A DNA stretch of 64,000 bases from Burkholderia sp. FERM BP-3421 (GCF_028657905.1 NZ_CP117782.1:2046001-2110000), one strand, 5' to 3'; counted from the first letter of the stretch, positions 25,487 through 34,218 are shown. Numbers and translations: made by a program. Notes: a model not told the origin generated them from the letters alone.

Positions 25487-25522
25487 GGTGCGGTACCCAC
25501 CCGGGTATCGCACCGTTTTTTA
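25487..25522 (+). terminator. Rho-independent terminator of the porin gene
   Basis: The stem GGTGCGGTACCC / GGGTATCGCACC (12 bases, one G-T pair) has a 4-base loop and is followed by GTTTTTTATTG. It lies 62 bases after the porin stop codon. Confidence 0.92.
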
Positions 25523-25554
25523 TTGTCTCGTCGGACATCGGGCAACGCGCCCGT

Positions 25555-25893
25555 TCAGACCGCCGCCTCGTTCTCCTCGCCGGTGCGGATCCGGATCACG
25601 CGTTCGACGTCCGACACGAAGATCTTGCCGTCGCCGATCTTGCCGGTGCGCGCGGCGCCGATCACCGCGTCGATCACCTGGTCGACCTGGCTCGCGGCGA
25701 CCACCACCTCGATCTTCATCTTGGGCAGGAAGTCGACCACATACTCCGCGCCGCGATACAGTTCGGTATGCCCCTTCTGCCGGCCGAAACCCTTGACCTC
25801 GGTGACCGTGAGCCCGGTCAGGCCGACCTCGGCGAGCGCCTCGCGAACTTCGTCGAGCTTGAACGGCTTGATGATGGCGGTGATGCGTTTCAT
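25555..25893 (-). CDS. glnB: Nitrogen regulatory protein PII
   Basis: The 112 aa protein matches PII over its length: MKRITAIIKPFKLDEVREAL at the N-terminus, T-loop with uridylylation site Tyr51 in TELYRGAEY, B-loop TGKIGDGKIFV, and C-terminal RIRTGE. PII senses 2-oxoglutarate, ATP/ADP and, via uridylylation, glutamine. No amtB is adjacent, which favours GlnB over GlnK. It lies 79 bases after nadE in the same direction, so the two are probably co-transcribed. The symbol is a best choice between two close paralogues. Confidence 0.93.
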   Translation of the reverse strand: MKRITAIIKPFKLDEVREALAEVGLTGLTVTEVKGFGRQKGHTELYRGAEYVVDFLPKMKIEVVVAASQVDQVIDAVIGAARTGKIGDGKIFVSDVERVIRIRTGEENEAAV

Positions 25894-25972
25894 GATGGTG
25901 CCCCTCTGATTGAATGAAAGTCTCGCTCCGCCGCGCGGCATGCCGCGCGGCCCATGCCCTGCCCGCCGCGCG

Positions 25973-27658
25973 TCAGTCGATCCGCTCCGCGAACCGCGAC
26001 GTGATCGGGTAGCGCCAGTCGCGCCCGAACGCGCGATGCGTGACGCGGATCCCGATCGGCGCCTGACGGCGCTTGTATTCGTTGATCTTGATGAGCCGCG
26101 TGACACGCGTCACATCCGCCTGCGCATAACCCGCCGCGACGATCTCCGAAAGCGGCCGGTCCTCCTCCATGTACATCCGCATGATCGCGTCGAGCACCTC
26201 GTACGGCGGCAGGCTGTCCTGGTCGGTCTGGTTCTCGCGCAGTTCCGCCGACGGCGCGCGCGTCAGGATCCGCTCGGGGATGATGTCGCGCGAGTCGTAC
26301 TCGGCCGCCCCGTTGCGGTAGTGGCACAGCCGGTAGACCAGCGTCTTCGCGATGTCCTTGATGACCGCGAAGCCGCCCGCCATGTCGCCGTACAGCGTGC
26401 AGTAGCCGACCGCCATCTCGCTCTTGTTGCCCGTCGTCAGCACGATCGAGCCGAACTTGTTCGACAGCGCCATCAGCAGCGTGCCGCGGATGCGCGCCTG
26501 GATGTTCTCCTCGGTCGCGTCCTCCGCGCGCCCCGCGAACTCGCTCGCGAGCGCGCCGCGGAACGCGTCGAACATCGGCGCGATCGCGATCTCGTCGTAG
26601 CGCACGCCGACCCGGCGCGCCATCTCGGCCGCGTCGGTCGTCGAGATGTCCGCGGTATAGCGCGACGGCATCATTACCGCGCGCACGCGCTCCGCGCCCA
26701 GCGCGTCGCACGCGATCGCGAGCACCAGCGCCGAATCGACGCCGCCCGACAGGCCGATCAGCGCGCCCGGAAAACCGTTCTTGCCGATGTAGTCGCGCAC
26801 GCCGAGCACCAGCGCGCGATACACCTGCGCCTCGACCGTCAGCGTCGGCTCGATCGCGCCCGGCAGCGGCCGCGCGCCGTCGAACTCGACGATCGCGTGG
26901 CTCTCGGCGAACTGCTGCATCCGCGCGACCAGTTCGCCCGCGCCGTCGAGCACGAACGAGCCGCCGTCGAACACCAGTTCGTCCTGGCCGCCGACGAGGT
27001 TCACGTACACGACGGGCAGCCCGGTCTCGCGGATCCGCGCGCGCAGGATGTCGACGCGCACCGCCTCCTTGTTCAGGTGGTACGGCGAGCCGTTCGGCAC
27101 GAGCAGCACCTGCGCGCCCGCCGCCTTCGCGATCTGCGCGGCCGACGCATGCCAGACGTCCTCGCAGATCACCACGCCGTAGCGCGTGCCATGCAGGTCG
27201 AACACGAACGGCTCGGCATCGGTCGCGAAATAGCGCTTCTCGTCGAACACCTCGGCGTTCGGCAGGTCCTGCTTCCGGTAGGTGCCGACGATCTCGCCGC
27301 CGACGATCAGCGACGCCGCGTTGTAGGTGTCGGCGGGCGCCGCGCCGCGCTCGATCGGGCGGTTTGCATTACCATCGGCGCTGGGCGCGCGCAGCGGATG
27401 GCCGACCAGCACCGCGAGGCCGTCGAGCGGCTTCAGCTGCGCGGCCAGCTCCGCGAGCGCGGCGGCCGAGGCCGCGTAGAACGCCGGACGCAGCAGCAGA
27501 TCCTCGGGCGGATAGCCCGACAGCGCGAGTTCCGGCGTGATCAGGAGGTGTGCGCCATCCTGGTGCGCGGCGTGCGCGGCGGCCACCAGCCGCGCGACGT
27601 TGCCGGCGAAATCGCCGACGGTGACGTTGAGTTGGGCAAGAGCGATACGAGTCTTCAT
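25973..27658 (-). CDS. nadE: Glutamine-dependent NAD+ synthase
   Basis: The enzyme amidates nicotinic acid adenine dinucleotide to NAD+ using ammonia from glutamine. The 561 aa chain has an N-terminal nitrilase-type glutaminase (Glu in TPELALSGYPPEDLL, Lys near 115 in the NGSPYHLNK segment, Cys in VVICEDVW) and a C-terminal synthetase with P-loop LSGGVDSAL. Later motifs include TTGNKSEMAVGY and the C-terminal KINEYKRRQAP. It is the first gene of a probable unit with PII. It is divergent from the COG3146-type gene at 27742. Confidence 0.95.
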   Translation of the reverse strand: MKTRIALAQLNVTVGDFAGNVARLVAAAHAAHQDGAHLLITPELALSGYPPEDLLLRPAFYAASAAALAELAAQLKPLDGLAVLVGHPLRAPSADGNANRPIERGAAPADTYNAASLIVGGEIVGTYRKQDLPNAEVFDEKRYFATDAEPFVFDLHGTRYGVVICEDVWHASAAQIAKAAGAQVLLVPNGSPYHLNKEAVRVDILRARIRETGLPVVYVNLVGGQDELVFDGGSFVLDGAGELVARMQQFAESHAIVEFDGARPLPGAIEPTLTVEAQVYRALVLGVRDYIGKNGFPGALIGLSGGVDSALVLAIACDALGAERVRAVMMPSRYTADISTTDAAEMARRVGVRYDEIAIAPMFDAFRGALASEFAGRAEDATEENIQARIRGTLLMALSNKFGSIVLTTGNKSEMAVGYCTLYGDMAGGFAVIKDIAKTLVYRLCHYRNGAAEYDSRDIIPERILTRAPSAELRENQTDQDSLPPYEVLDAIMRMYMEEDRPLSEIVAAGYAQADVTRVTRLIKINEYKRRQAPIGIRVTHRAFGRDWRYPITSRFAERID

Positions 27659-27741
27659 GACGGGACCAGCGGCGGCCTCGCCGGCGCGCCGCGCGAACGG
27701 CTTTGGATAAACCTGCCGGCGGACGCCGCGGCGTCCGCCAC

Positions 27742-28944
27742 ATGGAACGGAACGGATTGATACCGTTGAAACACGAACGCATCGATTATCGCACGGGCAT
27801 TCTGTCCTCTCCGCTCGACGCGGACCCGGCCGAATGGGACGCCCTCCTCGCCGCCTCCGGGCGGCCGACGCCGTTCCTGCGCCACGCCTTCCTGAGCGCG
27901 CTGCACGGCGCGCACTGCGCGGTCGACGACACCGGCTGGACGCCGCGCTACGTGGTGCTCACCGACCCGCGCACGGGCCGCCTCGCGGCCGCCGCGCCGG
28001 CCTACCTGAAGAGCCACTCGTACGGCGAATACGTGTTCGACTGGGCCTGGGCCGACGCCTACCAGCGCAACGGCGTGCCCTACTATCCGAAGCTGCTGTG
28101 CGCGGTGCCGTTCACGCCGGTCCAGGGCGCGCGCCTCCTCGCCGTCGACGACGATGCGCGCCGCCAGCTGGCCGCGACGCTCGTCGCGCTCGCCGGGCAG
28201 AGCGAGGTGTCGTCGCTGCATGTGTTGTTCCCGACCGAGGCCGAGGCCGAGCTGCTCGCCGGGCTCGGGATGATGCTGCGCGAGGGCGTGCAGTTCCATT
28301 GGCTCAACCAGGGCTATCGCGACTTCGACGCGTTTCTCGCGACGCTCGAACAGAAGAAGCGCAAGAACATCCGCGCGGAACGCCGCAAGGTCGCGGACGC
28401 CGGCATCACGTTCCGCCGCGTGCGCGGCGAGGACGCGAGCGATGCCGACTGGCGCTTTTTCTCGCGCTGCTACCAGCGCACTTACCGCGAGCACTATTCG
28501 ACGCCCTACCTGAACCTCGAATTCTTCCGCACCCTCGGCGCGACGATGCCGGACAACCTGCTGCTCGTGATCGCGGAGCATGCGGGCAAGCCGATCGCGA
28601 GCGCGCTCGCCGTCTACCAGCGCGGCCCGGACGGCGGCGGCACGCTGTACGGCCGCTACTGGGGCGCGCTCGAGGACGTGCCTTGCCTGCACTTCGAGAC
28701 CGCGTATTACCAACTGCTCGATTTCTGCATCGAGGAGCGGCTCGACGCCTTCGAGGGCGGCGCGCAGGGCGAGCACAAGCTCGCGCGCGGCTTCCTGCCG
28801 ACCGTCACGCGCTCCGCGCACTGGCTCGCGCATCCGGCGTTCGCGGATGCGGTCGGGCGCTTCCTCGAACGCGAGACCGGCCACATCCACGCGTATGTCG
28901 ACGAACTGCGAGAACACAATCCGTTCAAGGACGGCGCGGGCTGA
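27742..28944 (+). CDS. COG3146-type (DUF482) predicted N-acyltransferase
   Basis: The protein of about 400 aa has the features of the peptidoglycan-synthesis-like family COG3146: an N-terminal WDALLAASGRPTPFLRHAFL, a central basic segment KKRKNIRAERRKV, and a C-terminal FEGGAQGEHKLARGFLPT. The fold is two GNAT domains, like FemAB. No signal or membrane helix, so it acts in the cytoplasm. Its substrate is not known. Start 27742 is chosen over 27703 because its N-terminus is the usual length; no strong ribosome binding site supports either. Divergent from nadE. Confidence 0.85.
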   Translation: MERNGLIPLKHERIDYRTGILSSPLDADPAEWDALLAASGRPTPFLRHAFLSALHGAHCAVDDTGWTPRYVVLTDPRTGRLAAAAPAYLKSHSYGEYVFDWAWADAYQRNGVPYYPKLLCAVPFTPVQGARLLAVDDDARRQLAATLVALAGQSEVSSLHVLFPTEAEAELLAGLGMMLREGVQFHWLNQGYRDFDAFLATLEQKKRKNIRAERRKVADAGITFRRVRGEDASDADWRFFSRCYQRTYREHYSTPYLNLEFFRTLGATMPDNLLLVIAEHAGKPIASALAVYQRGPDGGGTLYGRYWGALEDVPCLHFETAYYQLLDFCIEERLDAFEGGAQGEHKLARGFLPTVTRSAHWLAHPAFADAVGRFLERETGHIHAYVDELREHNPFKDGAG

Positions 28945-29003
28945 AACGCGGCGGCCCGGCGCTTTTCTGAGACACTGGCGGCTTCGCGTTCCGCCTTCCC
29001 TTC

Positions 29004-29771
29004 ATGTCCTGGCATCTCTACCTGATCGAATGCGCCGACGGCAGCGTGTACACCGGCATCACCACCGATGTCGCGGCGCGCTTCGAGCAGCATGCGAACG
29101 GCACGGGCGCGCGTTACACGCGCGCGCGCAAGCCGCTCGCCGTGCTCGCGTCGTTTCCGCTGCCCGACCGCTCGAGCGCCTCGCGCGCCGAATACTGGGT
29201 GAAACGGCTCACGCCCGTGCAAAAGCGCGAGCTGGCGGCCGGCGTGCGCACGCTCGAATCGGTGCTACCGGTCGCGGCGGCGGTGCCGGTCGAGGTGAAA
29301 GCGGAGGCCGGCGAGGCAGCCGCCGATGACGCGGAAGTCGCCGCCACGCCGCCCGCCCGGGCCAAACGAAGCAGACGCGCCGGGGAGAACGCCGCCGCGG
29401 CCGGGAGCAAAACCGCAGTCAAACGCGAAACCCGGCGCAAAGTCCAGGCCAAAACCAGCGGGAGCGTCGACGTCGGTGTCGAAGCCAAGGTCAAGACGAA
29501 AGCCAAAGCCGGAGCCGGAGCCGGAGCAAAAGTAAAAGCGGGTGCGGGTGCGGGTGCGGGTGCGGGTGCGGGTGCGGGTGCGGGTGCGGGTGCCAAGGCT
29601 AAAGCCAAAGCCGGCGTCAAAACCGAAGCCAAGGCCCAAATCAAAACCCAGGCCAAGCCCCCCGGCCCCAAGCGCGGCCCGGCCAAAGAAGCCGTCCTTG
29701 CCTCCGCGCCGCCGCGGCGCGCGCGCAAAACAAAACCGCGCGGCCTCCAGGGAGACTCGCGCGGTTCGTGA
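29004..29771 (+). CDS. GIY-YIG nuclease-domain protein with long Lys/Ala histone H1-like tail
   Basis: Residues 1-85 form a complete GIY-YIG domain of the YhbQ type: WHLYLIECADGSVYTGIT, conserved Arg in RFEQH, and Glu in SRAEYWVKRL. Relatives are usually about 90-110 aa. Here about 165 more residues follow, with very low complexity: Ala/Val/Glu-rich at about 92-115, then Lys/Ala-rich with KTKAKAGAGAG and KAKAKAG, nine Ala-Gly pairs encoded by a 6-base repeat, and a final PKRGPAK/RRARKTKPR part. This resembles histone H1-like bacterial proteins, so the tail probably binds DNA. The last codons also encode the ppa terminator on the other strand. Confidence 0.85.
   Translation: MSWHLYLIECADGSVYTGITTDVAARFEQHANGTGARYTRARKPLAVLASFPLPDRSSASRAEYWVKRLTPVQKRELAAGVRTLESVLPVAAAVPVEVKAEAGEAAADDAEVAATPPARAKRSRRAGENAAAAGSKTAVKRETRRKVQAKTSGSVDVGVEAKVKTKAKAGAGAGAKVKAGAGAGAGAGAGAGAGAGAKAKAKAGVKTEAKAQIKTQAKPPGPKRGPAKEAVLASAPPRRARKTKPRGLQGDSRGS
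29538..29591 (+). repeat. Hexanucleotide repeat, 9 units, inside the GIY-YIG gene
   Basis: GCGGGT is repeated nine times exactly, in frame, and codes for (Ala-Gly)9. Because the unit is six bases, gain or loss of copies changes tail length without a frameshift. A shorter GGAGCC-type run just before it (about 29509-29528) encodes more Ala-Gly. Confidence 0.97.
29726..29766 (-). terminator. Rho-independent terminator of ppa within the GIY-YIG 3' end
   Basis: On the minus strand the arms AACCGCGCG and CGCGCGGTT (9 bases) enclose a 15-base loop and are followed by TTGTTTTG. It lies 58 bases past the ppa stop, inside the last codons of the convergent GIY-YIG gene. Confidence 0.8.
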
Positions 29772-29823
29772 TGCGCTTCGACGTCGCGACCGGCATGCGC
29801 CGGCCGCGCCACCGCATGCCGGC

Positions 29824-30351
29824 TTACTTCTTGAAGTTCGCCACGCCGTCGGTGATTTCCTTGTGCGCCGCGTCGATGCCGGCCCAGCCCTCGACCTTCA
29901 CCCACTTGCCCTTCTCGAGCGCCTTGTACTGTTCGAAGAAGTGCTTGATCTGATCCTTCAGGTAGCCCGGCACGTCGTCCATCGACTTCAGGTTCGCCGT
30001 CATCGGGCAGACCTTGTCGTGCGGCACCGCGACCAGCTTCGCGTCGACGCCCGACTCGTCGGTCATCTGCAGCATGCCGAGCGCGCGCGCGCGCACGACC
30101 GAGCCGGCCAGCAGCGGGAACGGCGTGATCACGAGCACGTCGACGGGATCGCCGTCGCCCGACAGCGTCTGCGGAATGAAGCCGTAGTTGACCGGGTAAC
30201 GCATGCCCGTGCCGATGAAGCGATCGACCACGAGCAGGCCCAGTTCCTTGTCGGCCTCATACTTCACCGGCTCGCTCTGCGCCGGAATTTCGATGATGAC
30301 GTTGAAGTCTTGCGGCAGGTCCTTGCCGGCCGGAACGTTGCTAAAGCTCAT
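29824..30351 (-). CDS. ppa: Inorganic pyrophosphatase (family I)
   Basis: The enzyme hydrolyses pyrophosphate to phosphate in the cytoplasm and drives biosynthetic reactions. The 175 aa length is standard for hexameric bacterial enzymes. Active-site motifs are present: EIPAQSEPVKYE, YPVNYGFIPQT, and the metal-binding GDGDPVDVLV. KDQIKHFFEQYK and KWVKVEGW are typical of the C-terminal half. Its own terminator lies downstream in the neighbouring coding sequence. Confidence 0.96.
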   Translation of the reverse strand: MSFSNVPAGKDLPQDFNVIIEIPAQSEPVKYEADKELGLLVVDRFIGTGMRYPVNYGFIPQTLSGDGDPVDVLVITPFPLLAGSVVRARALGMLQMTDESGVDAKLVAVPHDKVCPMTANLKSMDDVPGYLKDQIKHFFEQYKALEKGKWVKVEGWAGIDAAHKEITDGVANFKK

Positions 30352-30492
30352 AGTGTGCTCTGAGGTTCGAGTGGTGGAATTCGGGACAGGGTGCGCCACG
30401 ATAGCGCGGCCCCGGAAGAATGCGCCATTATAGCCAATCGACCGGCGACGCTTCGCACTCGAATGACCGGTCGCGACACGCAAGGAGGCGGC

Positions 30493-31935
30493 ATGGCACC
30501 CCAGGCGGCACACTTCATCGCGGGCGAGTGGGTCCCGCCCGCGCACGGCGAAACGATCCCCGTGATTGATCCATCCGACGGCGCGCCGTTCGCGCAGCTC
30601 GCGCGCGGCGGCGCCCCCGACGTCGACGCCGCGGTGCGCGCCGCCCGCGCCGCCTTCGAGGGTCCGTGGGGCGCGACGGGCGCGGCCGAACGCGGGCGCG
30701 TGCTGTACCGGCTCGCACAGCGGGTCGCCGAGGAACGCGAGGCGCTCGCCCGGATCGAGGCGCGCGACACCGGCAAGCCGCTGAGCCAGGCCCGCGCGGA
30801 CGCCGCCGCGCTGGCCCGCTACTTCGAGTTCTACGCCGGCGCGGCCGACAAGCTGCACGGCGAAACGCTGCCCTACCAGCCCGGTTACACCGTGCTGACG
30901 ATCCGCGAGCCGCACGGCGTGACCGGCCATATCATCCCGTGGAACTATCCGATGCAGATCTTCGGCCGCAGCGTCGGCGCCGCGCTCGCGGCGGGCAACG
31001 CGTGCGTGGTGAAGCCCGCCGAGGATGCGTGCCTGTCGCTGCTGCGGGTCGCCGCGCTCGCGGCCGAGGCCGGCCTGCCGGCGGGCGCGCTGAATCTCGT
31101 GACGGGCTACGGCCACGAGGCGGGCGCGGCGCTCGCGCGCCACCCGGGCGTCGACCACCTCTCGTTCACCGGCTCGCCCGACACCGGCCGGCTCGTCGCG
31201 CAGATGGCGGCCGAGCACCACGTGCCCGTCACGCTCGAACTCGGCGGCAAGTCGCCGCAGATCGTGTTCGCCGACGCCGACCTCGACGCCGCCCTGCCGG
31301 TGCTCGTCGGCGCGATCGTGCAGAACAGCGGGCAGACCTGTTCGGCGGGCAGCCGGGTGCTGATCGAGCACGCGATCTACGAGCCGCTCGTCGACCGGCT
31401 CGCGACCGCCTTCAACGCGCTGCGGGTCGGTCCGAGCCAGGCCGATCTCGACTGCGGGCCGCTGATCAACGCGAAGCAGCAGCAACGCGTGTGGGACTTC
31501 CTGTCCGACGCGCAGCACGACGGCATCGCGATGGCCGCGCACGGCGAGGTCGTGCCCGAGGCTCCCGAGACCGGCTTCTACCAGGCGCCCGCGCTGCTGC
31601 GCGACGTGCCGCCGAGCCATCGGCTCGCCCAGGAGGAAGTGTTCGGCCCGGTGCTCGCGGCGCTGCGCTTTCGCGACGAGGAGGAAGCGCTCGCGCTCGC
31701 CAACGGCACGCCGTACGGGCTGGTCGCGGGCGTGTGGACGCGCGACGGCGCGCGCCAGCTGCGCATCGCGCGCCGCGTGCGCGCAGGCCAGGTGTTCGTC
31801 AACAACTACGGCGCGGGCGGCGGCGTCGAGCTGCCGTTCGGCGGCGTCGGCCGCTCCGGGCACGGCCGCGAGAAGGGCTTCGAGGCGCTGTACGGCTTCA
31901 CCGTGCTGAAGACCATCGCGCTCAAGCACGGCTAG
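30493..31935 (+). CDS. Aldehyde dehydrogenase family protein, 480 aa
   Basis: Start 30493 follows AAGGAGG with 4-base spacing; the frame is open to 30391 but that part lacks support. The NAD(P)+-dependent dehydrogenase has catalytic Cys283 (NSGQTCSAGSR), general base Glu249 (LELGGKSP), Asn151 (PWNYPM) and the cofactor loop FTGSPDTG at 225-232. It is the first of three co-directional genes with an SDR oxidoreductase and an MFS transporter, which suggests uptake and two-step oxidation of an alcohol or sugar-type carbon source. The substrate is not known. Confidence 0.9.
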   Translation: MAPQAAHFIAGEWVPPAHGETIPVIDPSDGAPFAQLARGGAPDVDAAVRAARAAFEGPWGATGAAERGRVLYRLAQRVAEEREALARIEARDTGKPLSQARADAAALARYFEFYAGAADKLHGETLPYQPGYTVLTIREPHGVTGHIIPWNYPMQIFGRSVGAALAAGNACVVKPAEDACLSLLRVAALAAEAGLPAGALNLVTGYGHEAGAALARHPGVDHLSFTGSPDTGRLVAQMAAEHHVPVTLELGGKSPQIVFADADLDAALPVLVGAIVQNSGQTCSAGSRVLIEHAIYEPLVDRLATAFNALRVGPSQADLDCGPLINAKQQQRVWDFLSDAQHDGIAMAAHGEVVPEAPETGFYQAPALLRDVPPSHRLAQEEVFGPVLAALRFRDEEEALALANGTPYGLVAGVWTRDGARQLRIARRVRAGQVFVNNYGAGGGVELPFGGVGRSGHGREKGFEALYGFTVLKTIALKHG

Positions 31936-31983
31936 CGGCGCGGCCGCGCCCATCACGATCCATCGACAGGAGGAGACACCATC

Positions 31984-32742
31984 ATGCGCTTGAACGGCAA
32001 GACGGCCATCGTCACGGGCGGCGGCTCGGGCTTCGGCGAAGGCATCGCGAAGACGTACGCGCGCGAAGGCGCGCAGGTCGTCGTCAACGATCTGAACCGC
32101 GCCGCCGCGGAACGCGTCGCGAGCGAGATCGCGCTCGCGGGCGGCCGCGCGATCGCGGCGCCGGGCGACGTCGCGCGCGAGGACGACTGGCGCGCGCTGC
32201 TGGCCGCGGCGCTCGACGATTTCGGCCAGGTGCAGATCGTCGTCAACAACGCCGGCACCACGCATCGCAACAAGCCGGTGCTCGACGTGACCGAGGCCGA
32301 GTACGACCGCGTCTACGCGGTCAACATGAAGAGCCTGTTCTGGTGCGTGCGCACCCTCGTCCCCTACTTCCGCGGCCGGGGCGGCGGCGTGTTCGTCAAC
32401 ATCGCGTCGACCGCGGGCGTGCGGCCGCGCCCCGGCCTCGTCTGGTACAACAGCACCAAGGGCGCGCTGATCACCGCGAGCAAGACGCTCGCGGCCGAGC
32501 TGGGCCCGGACCGGATCCGCGTCAACTGCGTGAATCCGGTGCTCGGCGAAACCTCGCTGATGACCGAGTTCATGGGCGTCCCCGACACCCCCGACAACCG
32601 CGCGCGCTTCCTCGCGACGATTCCGCTCGGCCGCCTGTCGACGCCCCAGGACGTCGCGAACGCCGCGCTCTATCTCGCCTCCGACGAAGCCGAGTTCATC
32701 ACCGGCGTGTGCCTCGAGGTCGACGGCGGACGCTGCGTGTAA
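31984..32742 (+). CDS. SDR family oxidoreductase, 252 aa
   Basis: A classical short-chain dehydrogenase: Rossmann motif TGGGSGFG at 11-18, NNAG at 88-91, catalytic Ser142, Tyr155 and Lys159 (YNSTK), and Asp36 at the end of strand 2, which favours NAD over NADP. AGGAGGAG precedes the ATG. It lies 48 bases after the aldehyde dehydrogenase and 57 bases before the transporter, so it is part of one operon. A GC-rich hairpin follows at 32745-32768. It probably oxidises the substrate before the aldehyde dehydrogenase acts. Confidence 0.92.
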   Translation: MRLNGKTAIVTGGGSGFGEGIAKTYAREGAQVVVNDLNRAAAERVASEIALAGGRAIAAPGDVAREDDWRALLAAALDDFGQVQIVVNNAGTTHRNKPVLDVTEAEYDRVYAVNMKSLFWCVRTLVPYFRGRGGGVFVNIASTAGVRPRPGLVWYNSTKGALITASKTLAAELGPDRIRVNCVNPVLGETSLMTEFMGVPDTPDNRARFLATIPLGRLSTPQDVANAALYLASDEAEFITGVCLEVDGGRCV

Positions 32743-32799
32743 CCCGCGCGGCGGCCCGCCGCCGCGCGCCGATTCCCCACGACACTCGCAGGAGACATC

Positions 32800-34092
32800 A
32801 TGGCCAGTTCCGCACCCGCGTCGTCCGCGTTCGAGGAAGCGATCTATCGCAAGGTCTCGTGGCGCCTCACGCCGCTTTTGCTGCTCTGCTACGTGGTCGC
32901 CTACCTCGACCGCGTCAACGTCGGCTTCGCGAAGCTGCAGATGGCGGCCGACCTGAACCTGTCGGACGCCGTCTACGGGCTCGGCGCCGGCATCTTCTTC
33001 TTCGGCTACTTTCTGTTCGAAGTGCCGAGCAACATCATCCTGCACCGGGTCGGCGCGCGCCTGTGGATCGCGCGCATCATGATCACCTGGGGCATCATCT
33101 CGGCGCTGATGATGTTCGTCACGACGCCCGTGATGTTCTACGTGATGCGCTTCCTGCTCGGCGTCGCCGAGGCGGGCTTCTTCCCGGGCGTGATCCTGTA
33201 CCTCACCTACTGGTATCCGGCCCACCGGCGCGGCCGCATGACCACCTTCTTCATGACGGCGATCGCGCTGTCGGGCGTGATCGGCGGCCCGGTGTCGGGC
33301 TACATCCTGAAGGCGTTCGACGGCGCCAACGGCTGGCACGGCTGGCAGTGGCTGTTCCTGCTGGAAGGCATCCCCTCCGTGCTGGTCGGCCTGCTCGTGC
33401 TGCTCAAGCTCGACGACCGCATCGACGGCGCGCGCTGGCTCACCGACGAAGAGAAGGCGCTGCTCGCGCGCAACGTCCACGCCGAGGAGGCCGGCAAGCA
33501 GCACCCGTCGCTCGGCGCGGTGTTCGCGACCCCGCGCGTGTGGCTGATGGCCGCGATCTATTTCTCGTTCGTGATGGGGCTCTACGGCGTCGGCTTCTGG
33601 CTGCCGACCATCATCAAGTCGACGGGCGTCACCGATTCGCTGATGATCGGCCTGCTCTCGGCGATCCCCTACGCGGCCGCGGTGGTCGCGATGATCCTGA
33701 TCGCGCGCAGCGCCGACCGGCGCGGCGAACGGCGCTGGCACGTCGCGCTGCCGGCCGCGCTCGGCGCGCTCGGGCTCGTGCTCTCGGTCGTGTGGGCGCA
33801 TCAGACCGCGCTCGCGATGCTCGGCCTCACGCTCGCCACGATGGGCATCCTGACCACGCTGCCGCTGTTCTGGAGCCTGCCCACCGCGTTCCTCGGCGGC
33901 GCGGCCGCCGCCGCGGGCATCGCGCTCATCAACTCGGTCGGCAATCTCGCCGGCTTCCTGAGCCCCTATCTGATCGGCTGGCTCAAGCAGGTCACCGCGT
34001 CGACCGCGGCGGGGATGTACATGCTCGCCGGCTTCATGGTGCTGGGCGGGCTGCTGGCGCTGTCGGTGCCGAAGGCGCTCGTCAACCGCTGA
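32800..34092 (+). CDS. MFS transporter, anion:cation symporter (ACS) type
   Basis: The 430 aa protein has 12 helices and the hallmark N-terminus of ACS carriers: RLTPLLLLCYVVAYLDRVNVGFAKLQM, then GAGIFFFGYFLFEVPSN. Carriers of this group (for phthalate, tartrate, glucarate and other organic anions) are frequent next to catabolic genes. It closes the three-gene cassette and is followed by a 13-base minisatellite and a terminator. The substrate is probably a small organic acid. Confidence 0.92.
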   Translation: MASSAPASSAFEEAIYRKVSWRLTPLLLLCYVVAYLDRVNVGFAKLQMAADLNLSDAVYGLGAGIFFFGYFLFEVPSNIILHRVGARLWIARIMITWGIISALMMFVTTPVMFYVMRFLLGVAEAGFFPGVILYLTYWYPAHRRGRMTTFFMTAIALSGVIGGPVSGYILKAFDGANGWHGWQWLFLLEGIPSVLVGLLVLLKLDDRIDGARWLTDEEKALLARNVHAEEAGKQHPSLGAVFATPRVWLMAAIYFSFVMGLYGVGFWLPTIIKSTGVTDSLMIGLLSAIPYAAAVVAMILIARSADRRGERRWHVALPAALGALGLVLSVVWAHQTALAMLGLTLATMGILTTLPLFWSLPTAFLGGAAAAAGIALINSVGNLAGFLSPYLIGWLKQVTASTAAGMYMLAGFMVLGGLLALSVPKALVNR

Positions 34093-34127
34093 GCGGCACG
34101 GCATGCGGTGCATGTCGACGGCTGCGC

Positions 34128-34218
34128 GTCGTCGTCGCACGTCGTCGTCGCACGTCGTCGTCGCACGTCGTCGTCGCACGTCGTCGTCGCACGTCGCCGT
34201 TGCACGTCGCCGTTGCAC
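34128..34218. repeat. 13-base minisatellite, 7 units
   Basis: Five exact copies of GTCGTCGTCGCAC (34128-34192) are followed by two copies of the variant GTCGCCGTTGCAC (34193-34218), then a partial unit. It lies between the MFS stop and the shared terminator. It does not code for protein in any expressed frame. Confidence 0.96.

Noticed and set aside
34128..34218. CRISPR array or iteron-type origin
   Set aside because: Units of 13 bases abut without spacers, and no replication initiator gene is nearby.
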